Below, one piece after another: positions 31,835 through 40,148 of a stretch of DNA of 40,148 nt. The translations under genes and the position numbers were made by a program. Within the stretch, counting starts at the first letter, position 1. The number at the start of each line of letters is the position of its first letter. Origin of the DNA: Sulfurisoma sp. Lineage in GTDB: Bacteria > Pseudomonadota > Gammaproteobacteria > Burkholderiales > Rhodocyclaceae. Below the pieces are notes generated by a model, which was given only the letters and a program-made list of their open reading frames with translations, was not told where the DNA came from and did not search any database. Where the stretch lies: the NCBI GenBank assembly GCA_030691075.1, contig JAUYFI010000166.1, positions 1 to 40,148 of the forward strand, read 5' to 3'.

Positions 31835-34288
31835 ATGAAAAAGCTCAAACTCGTGATGATCGGCAACGGCATGGCCGGCTGCCGCACGCTCGAGGAACTG
31901 CTCAAGCTCGCGCCGGACATGTACGACATCACGGTATTCGGCGCCGAGCCGCACCCCAACTACAACCGCATCCTGCTCTCTCCCGTGCTGGCGGGCGAGA
32001 TGATGCTGCCCGACATCGTGCTCAACGATCTCGCCTGGTACGAGAACAACGGCATCGCGCTGCACGCGGGCAAGACGGTGACGAAGATCGACCGGGTCAA
32101 GCGCAAGGTCATCGCCGCCGACGGCACCGAGGCCGGGTACGACCGCCTGCTGCTGGCCACCGGTTCCTTGCCCTTCATCCTGCCGGTGCCGGGCAAGGAT
32201 CTGCCGGGCGTGATCGCCTATCGCGATATCGCCGACACCGAGGCGATGATCGACGCGGCCAAACACCACAAGCACGCGGTGGTGATCGGCGCCGGCCTGC
32301 TCGGCCTGGAAGCGGCCAACGGCCTCAAGCTGCGCGGCATGGACGTGACCGTGGTGCATCTGGCCGACTGGATCATGGAGCGCCAGCTCGACAAGACCGC
32401 AGCCGATCTCTTGCAGAAGTCGCTCGAGGCCAAGGGCATGAAATTCCTCCTCGGCAAGCAGACGGCCGAGCTGGTCGGCGGCGAGAGCGGTCGCGTCGCG
32501 GCCATCAAGTTCAAGGATGGCGCATCCATCCCCGCCGAGCTGGTGGTGATGGCCGTCGGCATCCGTCCGAATATCAAGCTGGCCGAGAGCGCCGGCATCC
32601 ACTGCGAGCGCGGCATCGTGGTCGACGACACGCTCCAGACCTTCGATCCGAAAATCTACGCCGTCGGCGAATGCGTCGCCCACCGCGGCATCGCCTACGG
32701 CCTGGTGGCGCCGCTGTTCGAGCAGGCCAAGGTCTGCGCCAACCACCTGGCCGAACACGGCATCGGCCGCTATACCGGATCGGTGACCTCGACCAAGCTC
32801 AAGGTCACCGGCATCGACGTGTTCTCGGCCGGCGACTTCATGGGCGGCGAGGGCACGGAAGACCTGCTGCTGTCCGATCCCAAGGGTCCCCAGGGCGGCC
32901 TCTACAAAAAGCTGGTGCTCAAGGGCAACAAGCTGGTCGGCGCCGTGCTCTACGGCGAGAGCGAGGACAGCAACTGGTACTTCAAGCTGATGCGCGAAGG
33001 CACTGACATCTCGGCCTTGCGCCACCGCCTGCTGTTCGGCGAGACGCATCTGGGCGATTCGGGCCATGGCGGCCAGAGCCGCGCCGCGGCGATGAAGGAC
33101 AGCGACCAGGTCTGCGACTGCAACGGCGTGTGCAAGGGCGACATCGTCAAGGCGATCACCACCAAGGGCTTGTTCACGCTCGACGACGTCAAGGCCCACA
33201 CCAAGGCCGCCGCCTCCTGCGGCTCCTGCACCGGCCTGGTGGAGCAGATCCTCGCGCACACCCTCGGCGGCGAATACTCGGCGCCCGAGATCAAGCCGAT
33301 GTGCAAATGCACCGACGCCAGCCACGATCAGGTGCGCGCCGCGATCCGCGAGCAGCATCTCACCTCCATCGCCGACGTCATGGCGAAACTCGAATGGAAG
33401 CGGGCGGACGGCTGCCCGTCCTGCCGCCCGGCGCTCAACTACTACCTGATCTCCACCTGGCCGAACGAGGCCAAGGACGACTACCAGTCGCGCTACATCA
33501 ACGAGCGGGCGCACGCCAACATCCAGAAGGACGGCAGCTATTCGGTGGTGCCGCGACTCTTCGGCGGTTCGGTGACGGTGGATCAGTTGCGCGCCATCGC
33601 CGACGTCGCCGAGAAGTTCGAGGTGCCGGAAATGAAAATCACCGGCGGCCAGCGCATCGATCTCTTCGGCGTGAAGAAGGAAAAGCTGCCCGAAGTGTGG
33701 GGCTTCCTCACCGAGCGCGGCCTGGTCTCGGGCCACGCCTACGGCAAGGCGCTGCGCACGGTGAAGACCTGCGTCGGTTCCGACTGGTGCCGCTTCGGCG
33801 TGCAGGACTCGACGCAGATGGGCATCGACCTGGAAGAAATGACCTGGGGCTCGTGGACGCCGCACAAGTACAAGATGGCCGTGAGTGGTTGTCCACGGAA
33901 CTGCGCCGAGGCGACGATCAAGGACTTCGGCGTGGTCGGCATCGACTCCGGCTGGGAACTGCACGTCGGCGGCAACGGCGGCGTGAAAGTCCGCGCCACG
34001 GATCTCTTGTGCCGCGTCACCACGCGCGAGGAAGTGCTGGAATACGCGGGCGCCTTCATGCAGATCTACCGCGAGGAGGCGCGTTATCTCGAGCGCACCG
34101 CGCCCTGGATCGAACGCGTCGGCCTGCCTTACATCAAGACCCGCGTGGTGGAGGATGCCGCGGGTCGCGCGAGCGCCTACAAACGCCTCCTGGAATCGCA
34201 GGAAGTCTACCGCTTCGACCCCTGGGCCGAGCGGGCGCAGGGTGTGGACAAGCATGAATTCACCCCGCTCAAAGTAATCGCGGCCTGA
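31835..34288 (+). CDS. nirB: NirB, assimilatory nitrite reductase large subunit
   Basis: An 817-residue cytosolic enzyme reducing nitrite to ammonium with NAD(P)H. Order of parts: FAD domain (MIGNGMAGCRTLEEL), NAD domain (VVIGAGLLGLEAANGL near 152), a BFD-like [2Fe-2S] domain (CDCNGVCKGDIVKAI…CGSCTGLVEQIL, about 427-470), a second Cys-rich motif (CKCT…CPSCRPALNYY), then ferredoxin-like half-domains and the [4Fe-4S]-sirohaem site (KTCVGSDWCRFG near 645 and VSGCPRNCAEA near 685). The ATG at 31835 follows AAGGA and starts MKKLKLVMIGNGMAG. First gene of an operon with nirD 8 bp downstream; expression is probably NtrC/sigma-54 dependent. Confidence 0.97.
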   Translation: MKKLKLVMIGNGMAGCRTLEELLKLAPDMYDITVFGAEPHPNYNRILLSPVLAGEMMLPDIVLNDLAWYENNGIALHAGKTVTKIDRVKRKVIAADGTEAGYDRLLLATGSLPFILPVPGKDLPGVIAYRDIADTEAMIDAAKHHKHAVVIGAGLLGLEAANGLKLRGMDVTVVHLADWIMERQLDKTAADLLQKSLEAKGMKFLLGKQTAELVGGESGRVAAIKFKDGASIPAELVVMAVGIRPNIKLAESAGIHCERGIVVDDTLQTFDPKIYAVGECVAHRGIAYGLVAPLFEQAKVCANHLAEHGIGRYTGSVTSTKLKVTGIDVFSAGDFMGGEGTEDLLLSDPKGPQGGLYKKLVLKGNKLVGAVLYGESEDSNWYFKLMREGTDISALRHRLLFGETHLGDSGHGGQSRAAAMKDSDQVCDCNGVCKGDIVKAITTKGLFTLDDVKAHTKAAASCGSCTGLVEQILAHTLGGEYSAPEIKPMCKCTDASHDQVRAAIREQHLTSIADVMAKLEWKRADGCPSCRPALNYYLISTWPNEAKDDYQSRYINERAHANIQKDGSYSVVPRLFGGSVTVDQLRAIADVAEKFEVPEMKITGGQRIDLFGVKKEKLPEVWGFLTERGLVSGHAYGKALRTVKTCVGSDWCRFGVQDSTQMGIDLEEMTWGSWTPHKYKMAVSGCPRNCAEATIKDFGVVGIDSGWELHVGGNGGVKVRATDLLCRVTTREEVLEYAGAFMQIYREEARYLERTAPWIERVGLPYIKTRVVEDAAGRASAYKRLLESQEVYRFDPWAERAQGVDKHEFTPLKVIAA

Positions 34289-34296
34289 AGGGAAAA

Positions 34297-34662
34297 ATGA
34301 TGAACGCAATCGTGGAGAAGACCGTGCAGGAACAATGGATCGAAGTGGGCGGCGTCGCCGACATTCCGCGTGACGGCGCGCGCGTGGTGAAGACGCCGCT
34401 GGGCGACATCGCCGTGTTCCGCAACATGGCGGACGAGGTGTTCGCGCTGCGCGACAAGTGTCCGCACAAGGGCGGACCGCTGTCGCAGGGCATCGTCTAC
34501 GGCCGCCGCGTGGCCTGCCCGCTGCACAACTGGCACATCGCACTGGAGAGCGGCATGGCGGTGGCGCCCGACGAGGGCTGCGCCGCGTCCTTCCCGGTGC
34601 GCGTGGAAGGCGAGCGCGTCTATCTGTCGCTGACGCCGAACGAGCACTGTTCGAACCACTGA
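34297..34662 (+). CDS. nirD: NirD, nitrite reductase small subunit (Rieske-like)
   Basis: A 121-residue protein with a Rieske-type [2Fe-2S] fold: DKCPHKGGPLSQG and VACPLHNWHIALESG give the C-x-H…C-x2-H ligands, all present here. It assists NirB in nitrite reduction. Either of two adjacent ATGs (34297 or 34300) may start it. The nitrate reductase gene begins one base after the stop. Confidence 0.95.
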   Translation: MMNAIVEKTVQEQWIEVGGVADIPRDGARVVKTPLGDIAVFRNMADEVFALRDKCPHKGGPLSQGIVYGRRVACPLHNWHIALESGMAVAPDEGCAASFPVRVEGERVYLSLTPNEHCSNH

Positions 34663-34663
34663 C

Positions 34664-36868
34664 ATGCTTTTCGGTCGCGACAAAAAGAACCCCATCAAGC
34701 TCGTCGACAAGGGCGTCGTCGAGTGGAAATACGCCGCCTGCGGCTACTGTTCCACCGGCTGCTCCATCGAGGTGGGGCTGAACGCGGCGGGCACGCCGGT
34801 TTCCTCGCGCGGCGTGGCCGATGCCGACGTCAACCGGGGCAAGCTGTGCCTCAAGGGCATCTTCGAGCACGAGCTGTTCGCATCCGCCGGACGCGGCCTC
34901 AAGCCGCTGATGCGAGAAAAATGGCATGACGAATGGGAGCCCGCCACCTGGGATACGGCCCTCGACAAGTTGCATGACGAAATCCGCCGCGTCCAGGAAA
35001 AGCACGGGCCGGACTCCTTCGCCATCATTTCCACCGGCCAGATGCTGACCGAGGAGTTCTACACCCTGGGCAAGCTCACGCGCGGCCTGATCGGCACCAA
35101 CAACTACGACGGCAACACCACGCTGTGCATGTCCTCGGCGGTGTCGGGCTACAAGCGTTCCTTCGGCTCCGACGGCCCGCCCGGCTGCTATGAGGATTTC
35201 GAACATACCGACTGCCTGATCGCCTGGGGCTCCAACCTGCCCGAGCAGCACCCCGTCATTTACTGGCGCATGAAGGAGGCGCAGGAAAAGCGCGGCTTCC
35301 CCCTCATCGTGGTGGACCCGCGCGTGACCATGCTGGCCCAGAACGCCCACCTGCACCTGGCCATCACGCCCGGCACCGACGTGGTGCTGATGAACGCGAT
35401 GATGCATGTCATCCTCAAGGAGGGACTGGAGGACAAGCGCTACATCGAGGCCAATACCCATGGCATCGACGCGCTGCGGGCCGAGGTCGAGAAATACGAC
35501 CCGGTGACGGCCTCGAAGATCTGCGGCATCGACGAGGACACCATCCGCGTGGTGGCGCGCACCTTCGCCGGGGCCGGCGCGGCCATGCAGATATGGACCA
35601 TGGGCATCAACCAGTCCACGCACGGTTCCGACGGCGTGGTCGGCATCAACAATCTGGCGCTGATCACCGGCAACGTCGGCAAGCCCGGCGGCACCAGCCT
35701 GTCCATCACCGGCCAGTGCAACGCCATGGGCACGCGCGAGTGGTCGTCCTGCTCCGGCCTGCCGAACTATCGCGCGCTGGAGAACCCCCAGCACCGGGAA
35801 GAAGTGGCGAAGTTCTGGAATGTCGATCCGGAGTTTTTCCCCAAGCAGCGCGGCATGCTCCAGACCGACATCTACCAGGCGATGGAAGCCGGGCGGATCA
35901 AGGGCATCTGGCTGATCGCCACCAACCCCATGTCGTCCCTGCCCAACACGGCGCGGATTCGCCGCGCGATGGAGCAGCTGGAATTCTGCTGCGTGCAGGA
36001 CTGCTACCAGGACACCGAGAGCGCCCAGTACGCCCACATGTACCTGCCCGCCGGCACCTGGGCGGAGAAGGACGGCGTCATGACCAACACCGAACGGCGC
36101 ATCAGCCGCGTCACACCCATCACGCCGCCGCCGGGCGAGGCCAAGCCGGACCTGTGGATCTTCAACCGCGTGGCGGAACGCTTCAACAAGGAGGGCCGGG
36201 TGACGTTCCCGGAAAATGCCGGCGACATCTTCCTGGAGATGGGGCGTTTGTCGCGTGGCCGCCTGGCCGACATCTCCGGCATGAACCATGAACTGCTGGA
36301 ACAAAACCGCGGCGTACAGTGGCCCTACACCGCCGATCAGGCGGCGCGCGGCGAAGCCCCGCCCAGGGGCGGCAAGCGCCTCTACACCATGGACGCCACC
36401 TTCAGCTATCCGGACGGCCGCGCCAAACTGATCCCGCTGCCCTTCATCGACAACAATGAAGTACCGGACGAAAAGTTTCCGATCTGGCTCAACACCGGGC
36501 GGCTGGTCGAGCACTGGCACGGCCGCACCAAGACCGGCAAGATCGGCAACAACAACAAGTTCAGCCCCATCCCCTTCATCGAGATCAATCCCGACCTGGC
36601 TGCGTCCCTGGGCATCCAGCGTGGCGACTATGTACGCATGGTGTCGCGCCGCGGCGACGCGGTGGCGATGGCGCAGCCGACGCAGCGGGTGCCGAAGAAC
36701 ATGGTGTTCCTGCCCTTCCACTTTCACGACTGCGCCAACCGCCTGACCCTGGGCCTGCTCGACCCGCACTCGCGCCAGCCCGCCTACAAGCAGTCCGCCA
36801 TCCGCATCGAGCGCATCGCCGACCAGCAGGCGGCGGCGCAGCTGTCGATGGAAATGCGCAAGTTCTGA
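34664..36868 (+). CDS. nasA: Assimilatory-type nitrate reductase catalytic subunit (Mo-bisMGD)
   Basis: A 734-residue molybdopterin oxidoreductase. The N-terminal [4Fe-4S] site is CGYCSTGC…KLCLKG (residues about 26-63). The Mo ligand is the Cys of NTTLCMSSAVSGYKRSFGSDGPPG (about 145). The MGD-binding parts include AWGSNLPEQHPV, ATNPMSSLPNT and the C-terminal NTGRLVEHWHGRTKTG…FLPFHFHDCANRLT. No twin-arginine signal is present, so it works in the cytosol, reducing nitrate to nitrite for NirBD. It lacks the extra C-terminal [2Fe-2S] domain of Klebsiella-type NasA; electrons probably come from the DmsBC fusion encoded next. Confidence 0.93.
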   Translation: MLFGRDKKNPIKLVDKGVVEWKYAACGYCSTGCSIEVGLNAAGTPVSSRGVADADVNRGKLCLKGIFEHELFASAGRGLKPLMREKWHDEWEPATWDTALDKLHDEIRRVQEKHGPDSFAIISTGQMLTEEFYTLGKLTRGLIGTNNYDGNTTLCMSSAVSGYKRSFGSDGPPGCYEDFEHTDCLIAWGSNLPEQHPVIYWRMKEAQEKRGFPLIVVDPRVTMLAQNAHLHLAITPGTDVVLMNAMMHVILKEGLEDKRYIEANTHGIDALRAEVEKYDPVTASKICGIDEDTIRVVARTFAGAGAAMQIWTMGINQSTHGSDGVVGINNLALITGNVGKPGGTSLSITGQCNAMGTREWSSCSGLPNYRALENPQHREEVAKFWNVDPEFFPKQRGMLQTDIYQAMEAGRIKGIWLIATNPMSSLPNTARIRRAMEQLEFCCVQDCYQDTESAQYAHMYLPAGTWAEKDGVMTNTERRISRVTPITPPPGEAKPDLWIFNRVAERFNKEGRVTFPENAGDIFLEMGRLSRGRLADISGMNHELLEQNRGVQWPYTADQAARGEAPPRGGKRLYTMDATFSYPDGRAKLIPLPFIDNNEVPDEKFPIWLNTGRLVEHWHGRTKTGKIGNNNKFSPIPFIEINPDLAASLGIQRGDYVRMVSRRGDAVAMAQPTQRVPKNMVFLPFHFHDCANRLTLGLLDPHSRQPAYKQSAIRIERIADQQAAAQLSMEMRKF

Positions 36869-36878
36869 GGTAATCCCC

Positions 36879-38675
36879 ATGTTCCCCGTACGCGAAAACG
36901 AACCCGACTACGCACTGCTCAAGGATCCCGCCTGCCTGAGCCACAATCGCTATGGCCAGCCCATCGAGACCGTGCCGGCGGGCCATGCGCTGCGCGAGCG
37001 CAGCCTCGACATCAACAATGATGCCGGCATCGGCACCAACCCCAACCGCTACAGGCAGCACGGCTTTTTCTTCAACGCCGACAACTGCATCGCCTGCCAT
37101 GCCTGCGAATCGGCCTGTTCGGAAAAGAACGACGTCCCCGCGCATCTCGCCTTCCGTTCCGTCGGCTTCGTCGAGGGCGGCAGCTACCCGAACACCCAGC
37201 GCCTCAACATCTCGATGGCCTGCAACCATTGCGACGACCCGGTCTGCCTCAAGGGCTGCCCGACCCGCGCCTATACCAAATTCGCCGAATACGGCGCGGT
37301 GCTGCAGGACCCGGACATCTGCTTCGGCTGCGGTTACTGCACCTGGGTGTGCCCCTACAACGCGCCGCAACTCGACCCGGTCAAGGGCCAGGTATCCAAG
37401 TGCAATATGTGCGTAGACCGGCTGGAGGTGGGGCTGAAACCGGCCTGCGTCTCCGCCTGCCTCGGCAAGGCTCTGGATTTCGGCGTCATCGAGAACATCC
37501 CGGAAGGCCGCAGCCAGGCCAAGACCGAGATCCCCGGCTTTCCGCGCGCCGACATCACCCATCCCAACATCCGCTTCCAGCAGACGCGCGTCACCCAGCG
37601 CGAGATGGCGCGGCTGGACAGCATGCCGCTGAAATACCACCGCGACGACAGCACGGGACGCTTCGTGCCCGTGCTCGACCCCAAGCACGGCTTCGCGCGG
37701 CAGTGGAACCTCGGCAAGCTGCTGGGCTCGCACGAGAACGCCCACGTCGCGTTCACCCTGTCGGTGCAATCCGTCATGGGCGCCTTCCTGCTGCTGGTCC
37801 TGGGCGGCTGGCTCGGTCTCGCGGCGCTCGTCGAGTACGCCGCGAGCGCCGCCTGGCTGCCGACCCTGGGCGTCATGCTGGCGCTGCTGGGTTTCGGCCT
37901 GTTCCGCCTCAACCTGCACCTGGGCAAGCCGCTGCGCTTCTACCGCGGCTTCAACAACTGGCGGCTGTCGCCGGTAAGCCGCGAGATCGCCGGGGTGTCG
38001 CTGTTCGCGGGTTCGCTGGCGGGCTTCGGCTTCTTCAACCTGTTCCCCGACTTTCCCCTTGCCGACTGGCTGAAACCCGCCAGCGCGGCGGCCGGTCTGC
38101 TGGGATCGAGCGTCGGCGGCTACTACATGATCCGGCTCTACCGCATCCCCGCACGGCCGTTCTGGAACCACTGGCATACCGATGCGGCCTTCGTCGGCGC
38201 CGCCTTCAACCTGGGCGGATTGTTGCTGGCGCTGCTGGCGCTCGTCTTCGGCGTCATGAGCCCGGAACTGACGCGCCTGCTGGCGGCTTCGATCGGCCTC
38301 GGCCTGGCGCTGGAAGCGTTGGGCCTGCTGGCGCACGCCCGCGCGCTGAAAGCGGCGCACAGCGAAGGCGCGGCCTCGTTCTACGAGCAGACCACGACCT
38401 ACGGCCACCCCTACCGGCTGCGCAACGGCCTGCTCGGACTCTCGCTGCTGCTGGCCGCGGCCATCGCGGTGACGGGCGCTCCGCTCCTGTTCGTCCCGCT
38501 GGCGCTGGCCGCCATGTCCGCCGCCATCCTCGGCCGCGCCCTGTTCTATGTGCTGGTCATCCCGACCACGATGCCCGGCGCCTTCTTCTGGCGCAACAAG
38601 GGCTTCGTCGAGCATGCGCGCGCGACCGGCCTGGCAAGGATGCCGCAGGTCGGCGTGGTCATGGAAGGCCGCTAG
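36879..38675 (+). CDS. DmsB-DmsC fusion: Fe-S and membrane quinol-oxidising subunit
   Basis: A 598-residue fusion. The N-terminal third is a four-cluster ferredoxin like DmsB/NrfC: CIACHACESACSEKN (near 68), CNHCDDPVCLKGCPTRAY (near 113), CFGCGYCTWVCPYN (near 148), and CNMCVDRLEVGLKPACVSACLGKAL. From about residue 285 it continues as a DmsC-like anchor with eight or so helices (SVQSVMGAFLLLVLGGWLGL, LGVMLALLGFGLFRLNLHLGKPLRFYRGFNNW, TYGHPYRLRNGLLGLSLLLAAAI). No signal peptide, so the Fe-S part faces the cytosol with the reductase. It probably takes electrons from quinol and passes them to the nitrate reductase. The gene starts 10 bp after the reductase gene. Confidence 0.9.
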   Translation: MFPVRENEPDYALLKDPACLSHNRYGQPIETVPAGHALRERSLDINNDAGIGTNPNRYRQHGFFFNADNCIACHACESACSEKNDVPAHLAFRSVGFVEGGSYPNTQRLNISMACNHCDDPVCLKGCPTRAYTKFAEYGAVLQDPDICFGCGYCTWVCPYNAPQLDPVKGQVSKCNMCVDRLEVGLKPACVSACLGKALDFGVIENIPEGRSQAKTEIPGFPRADITHPNIRFQQTRVTQREMARLDSMPLKYHRDDSTGRFVPVLDPKHGFARQWNLGKLLGSHENAHVAFTLSVQSVMGAFLLLVLGGWLGLAALVEYAASAAWLPTLGVMLALLGFGLFRLNLHLGKPLRFYRGFNNWRLSPVSREIAGVSLFAGSLAGFGFFNLFPDFPLADWLKPASAAAGLLGSSVGGYYMIRLYRIPARPFWNHWHTDAAFVGAAFNLGGLLLALLALVFGVMSPELTRLLAASIGLGLALEALGLLAHARALKAAHSEGAASFYEQTTTYGHPYRLRNGLLGLSLLLAAAIAVTGAPLLFVPLALAAMSAAILGRALFYVLVIPTTMPGAFFWRNKGFVEHARATGLARMPQVGVVMEGR

Positions 38676-38866
38676 GAAGCGAACGGGTCGCGGGCGCCGA
38701 AAATCGAGGCGATCTTGTTCGCGCCGAACGGCGTTGCCGGTCTCGCGCGCGGCAAGCCGGCAAACAAGGCCGGCGCCCGAATCAAGCCACCGCCGCCCGC
38801 CACGGCATCGACAAAGCCGGCGAAAACCGCCGCCAGCAGCAGCAGCCCGGCGGGGGCGGGTGTCAT
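38672..38866 (-). pseudogene. TauE/SafE (TSUP) permease stub
   Basis: A 64-codon frame whose first 53 residues match the start of TauE/SafE anion exporters (LLLAAVFAGFVDAVAGGGGLIRAPAL, FGANKIASIFG). Family members run to about 250 residues with eight helices. The sequence then ends at a stop that overlaps the DmsBC stop by 4 bp, so at least 80 percent of the gene is missing, apparently through a deletion that fused it to the nitrate operon end. Confidence 0.85.
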
Positions 38867-38887
38867 TGAAGATTGTCGCTCGGATGC

Positions 38888-38911
38888 CGTCTCGCCAGCG
38901 CCGACTTTTTC
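38888..38911 (-). repeat. Dispersed repeat, copy 9 (at the integrase stop)
   Basis: Reverse-complement copy; in the minus strand the integrase stop TGA (38912-38910) runs straight into AAAAAGTCGGCGCTGGCGAG. The repeat overlaps the last bases of the stop codon, so the integrase ends where the element begins. Confidence 0.88.
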
Positions 38912-39905
38912 ATAGCCGGTCGAGCGGGCTGGTTACGCCACGCCCGCCCTTGTTCAGCACATGGGTGTAGATCATGGTGGTGCTCACATCCGAGTGCCCC
39001 AGCAGCTCCTGCACCGTGCGAATATCCTGGCCGCTTTCGAGCAGATGCGTGGCGAAGGAATGGCGCAGCGTGTGCGGCGTCGCCGGCTTGGCCAGGCGCG
39101 CCGCGGTCACCGCCTTTTTCATCGCCCGCTGCAGCAGCTTTTCGTCGATGTGGTGGCGGCGCACCCGGCCGCTGCGCGGATCGGTCGAATGACTACCCGA
39201 GCAAAACACGAACTGCCAAGGCCATTCGGTCGCCGCGTTCGGATACTTCTTCGCCAGGGCATCGGGCAGCCACGCCTCGGCCCGGCCGGCGGCGAGATCG
39301 TCATCGAAAATCAGGCGGCGGCGCGCCAGATGCTCCACCAGCGGCGAGGCCAGCGCGGCGGGCAGCATGGTGACCCGATCCTTGGCGCCCTTGCCCTCGC
39401 GGATCAGAATTTCATTGCGACCGAAATCGACATCCTTCACTCGCAGCCGGACGCATTCCATCAGGCGCATGCCCGTGCCGTAGAGCAACTTGCCCATCAG
39501 GGCATGCACGCCGTCCATGCGCTCCAGCACGGCGCGTACCTCGGCCGGCGTCAGCACCACCGGCAAACGCTTGGACGGCTTGGCGCGAGTCACGTTGTCC
39601 AGCCACGGCAATTGAATCTCCAGCACCTCGCGATAGAGGAACAACAGAGCCGAAAGCGCCTGATTCTGCGTCGAGGATGCAACCCCGCCGACAACGGCCA
39701 AATCGCTCAGAAACGCCTCGACCTCCGGCGCCCCCATGTCACGCGGGTGACGCTTGCCGTGGAAAATAATGAAGCGTTTGATCCATTGAACATATTGCGC
39801 TTCGGTCCGAATGCTGTAATGCTTCACCCTGATGCGCGCACGGACCTGATCGAGGAGTTTTGGCGCGGAGGTGGTTTCAGGTTCTATCGAAGGGGTCATA
39901 TTCAT
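38910..39905 (-). CDS. intI: Integron integrase IntI (tyrosine recombinase)
   Basis: A 331-residue tyrosine recombinase with catalytic residues one position off the IntI1 numbering: R147 ([16 protein letters not shown]), H278 and R281 ([16 protein letters not shown]), H304 (LLGHSD) and Y313 (MIYTHV). The IntI-specific insert that separates integron integrases from XerC/D is present ([24 protein letters not shown], 211-234). The ORF is complete. IntI inserts and excises gene cassettes at attI/attC; the platform would lie upstream of its start, toward the right end of the window, where only 243 bp remain. It ends against dispersed-repeat copy 9. Confidence 0.95.
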   Translation of the reverse strand: MNMTPSIEPETTSAPKLLDQVRARIRVKHYSIRTEAQYVQWIKRFIIFHGKRHPRDMGAPEVEAFLSDLAVVGGVASSTQNQALSALLFLYREVLEIQLPWLDNVTRAKPSKRLPVVLTPAEVRAVLERMDGVHALMGKLLYGTGMRLMECVRLRVKDVDFGRNEILIREGKGAKDRVTMLPAALASPLVEHLARRRLIFDDDLAAGRAEAWLPDALAKKYPNAATEWPWQFVFCSGSHSTDPRSGRVRRHHIDEKLLQRAMKKAVTAARLAKPATPHTLRHSFATHLLESGQDIRTVQELLGHSDVSTTMIYTHVLNKGGRGVTSPLDRL

Positions 39906-40148
39906 GATCTGCCAACGTAAGTTGAATTATCTCAGCAGGATACAACATCGTGATTCAAGATAGGCACCGCATGGATCGGGGATATACACCGATTCGTGTG
40001 TTCACATAACGTTGAACTAAACCGCTGACGCGGTGGTAGCGAGAGCTGCCACCGCGTTGTGATTTCTGGCGACGGGAGCGTCCCCGATCATTCGTTGGTA
40101 AGAAGCGTAAGCGGCATGCGATGGCATCCTCGGTGGTGGGAATTTTCC
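39906..40148. other. Region 5' of intI: possible attI/attC-like segment
   Basis: No convincing gene in these 243 bases. This is where attI and the first cassette are expected relative to intI. A GTTRRRY-type core GTTGAAC lies at 40011-40017 directly after CATAAC (40005-40010), as in att core sites, and is followed by a strong hairpin. Matching L boxes were not found, so I cannot confirm a complete attI or attC. Confidence 0.4.
40028..40057 (+). other. 13-bp stem-loop with GAGA tetraloop
   Basis: Positions 40028-40040 pair with 40045-40057 over 13 bp (one G-T wobble) around the loop GAGA. An alternative 5-bp stem ACCGC (40021-40025)/GCGGT (40030-40034) uses the same left arm, so the two structures exclude each other. 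No T-tract follows, so it is not an ordinary terminator. It could be an att-site fold or an RNA switch. Confidence 0.7.

Noticed and set aside
31775-36880. A 1701-codon open frame on the minus strand across nirBD and the nitrate reductase
   Set aside because: It is the complementary-frame shadow of strongly coding GC-rich genes. Its residues show no domain pattern and the plus-strand genes are unmistakable.
40028-40057. The strong hairpin as a Rho-independent terminator
   Set aside because: No run of T follows the stem on either strand.

Overview
The window is about 40 kb of GC-rich chromosome from a betaproteobacterium, most likely of the Rhodocyclales group. This is judged from gene content and protein style (ubiE-ubiJ, PhoBR, a DUF3683 flavoprotein, quinol-type nitrate reductase, chromosomal integron integrase), not from a search. 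Codon use is strongly GC3-rich throughout, except in a restriction-modification island at 28.3-30.4 kb whose composition is visibly more AT-rich.

Left part (1-8.4 kb): the 3' end of ampG, a wrecked YhcG-type nuclease gene, a MATE exporter, a Uma2-type nuclease, a 1277-residue multidomain flavin/Fe-S oxidoreductase (DUF3683-FAD-4Fe4S-CCG), and a convergent rsuA-methyltransferase pair. Middle-left (8.4-16.2 kb): ycaO, a truncated yjbQ, an orphan nosD-like beta-helix gene, a HIT protein, an unrecognised 550-residue protein, and a two-component system whose kinase carries a periplasmic NMT1/THI5-like binding domain and whose response-regulator gene is frameshifted. Middle (16.2-26.1 kb): phoBR with a good Pho box in front of phoB, then a DUF971-ubiE-Tim44-ubiJ run, a haem c DUF3365 protein ending in a strong terminator, and a run of porin, porin remnant, small PstS-like binding protein and GGDEF/EAL protein.

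Right part (26.2-38.7 kb): a nitrate assimilation locus. narK (minus strand) and nirB-nirD-nitrate reductase-DmsBC fusion (plus strand) diverge from a 236-bp control region. That region holds two face-to-face sigma-54 -24/-12 promoters and two NtrC-like sites three helical turns apart. Downstream of narK on the minus strand are a PP2C-Ser/Thr kinase fusion and a DsrC-family protein lacking both C-terminal cysteines. An R-C-M restriction-modification cassette separates these two from narK. The window ends with a TauE/SafE stub and an IntI-type integron integrase followed by a region with a very strong hairpin.

The most unusual signal is a dispersed short repeat, core GTCGGCGCTGGCG with a 5' A-tract, present nine times in both orientations. 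At least five copies lie inside open reading frames that stay open, and the repeat is read there as different peptides ([18 protein letters not shown]), so it is a DNA-level element and not a protein motif. Several genes are damaged (YhcG, yjbQ, the response regulator, a porin, TauE/SafE), so this chromosome is either in flux or partly affected by sequencing error.
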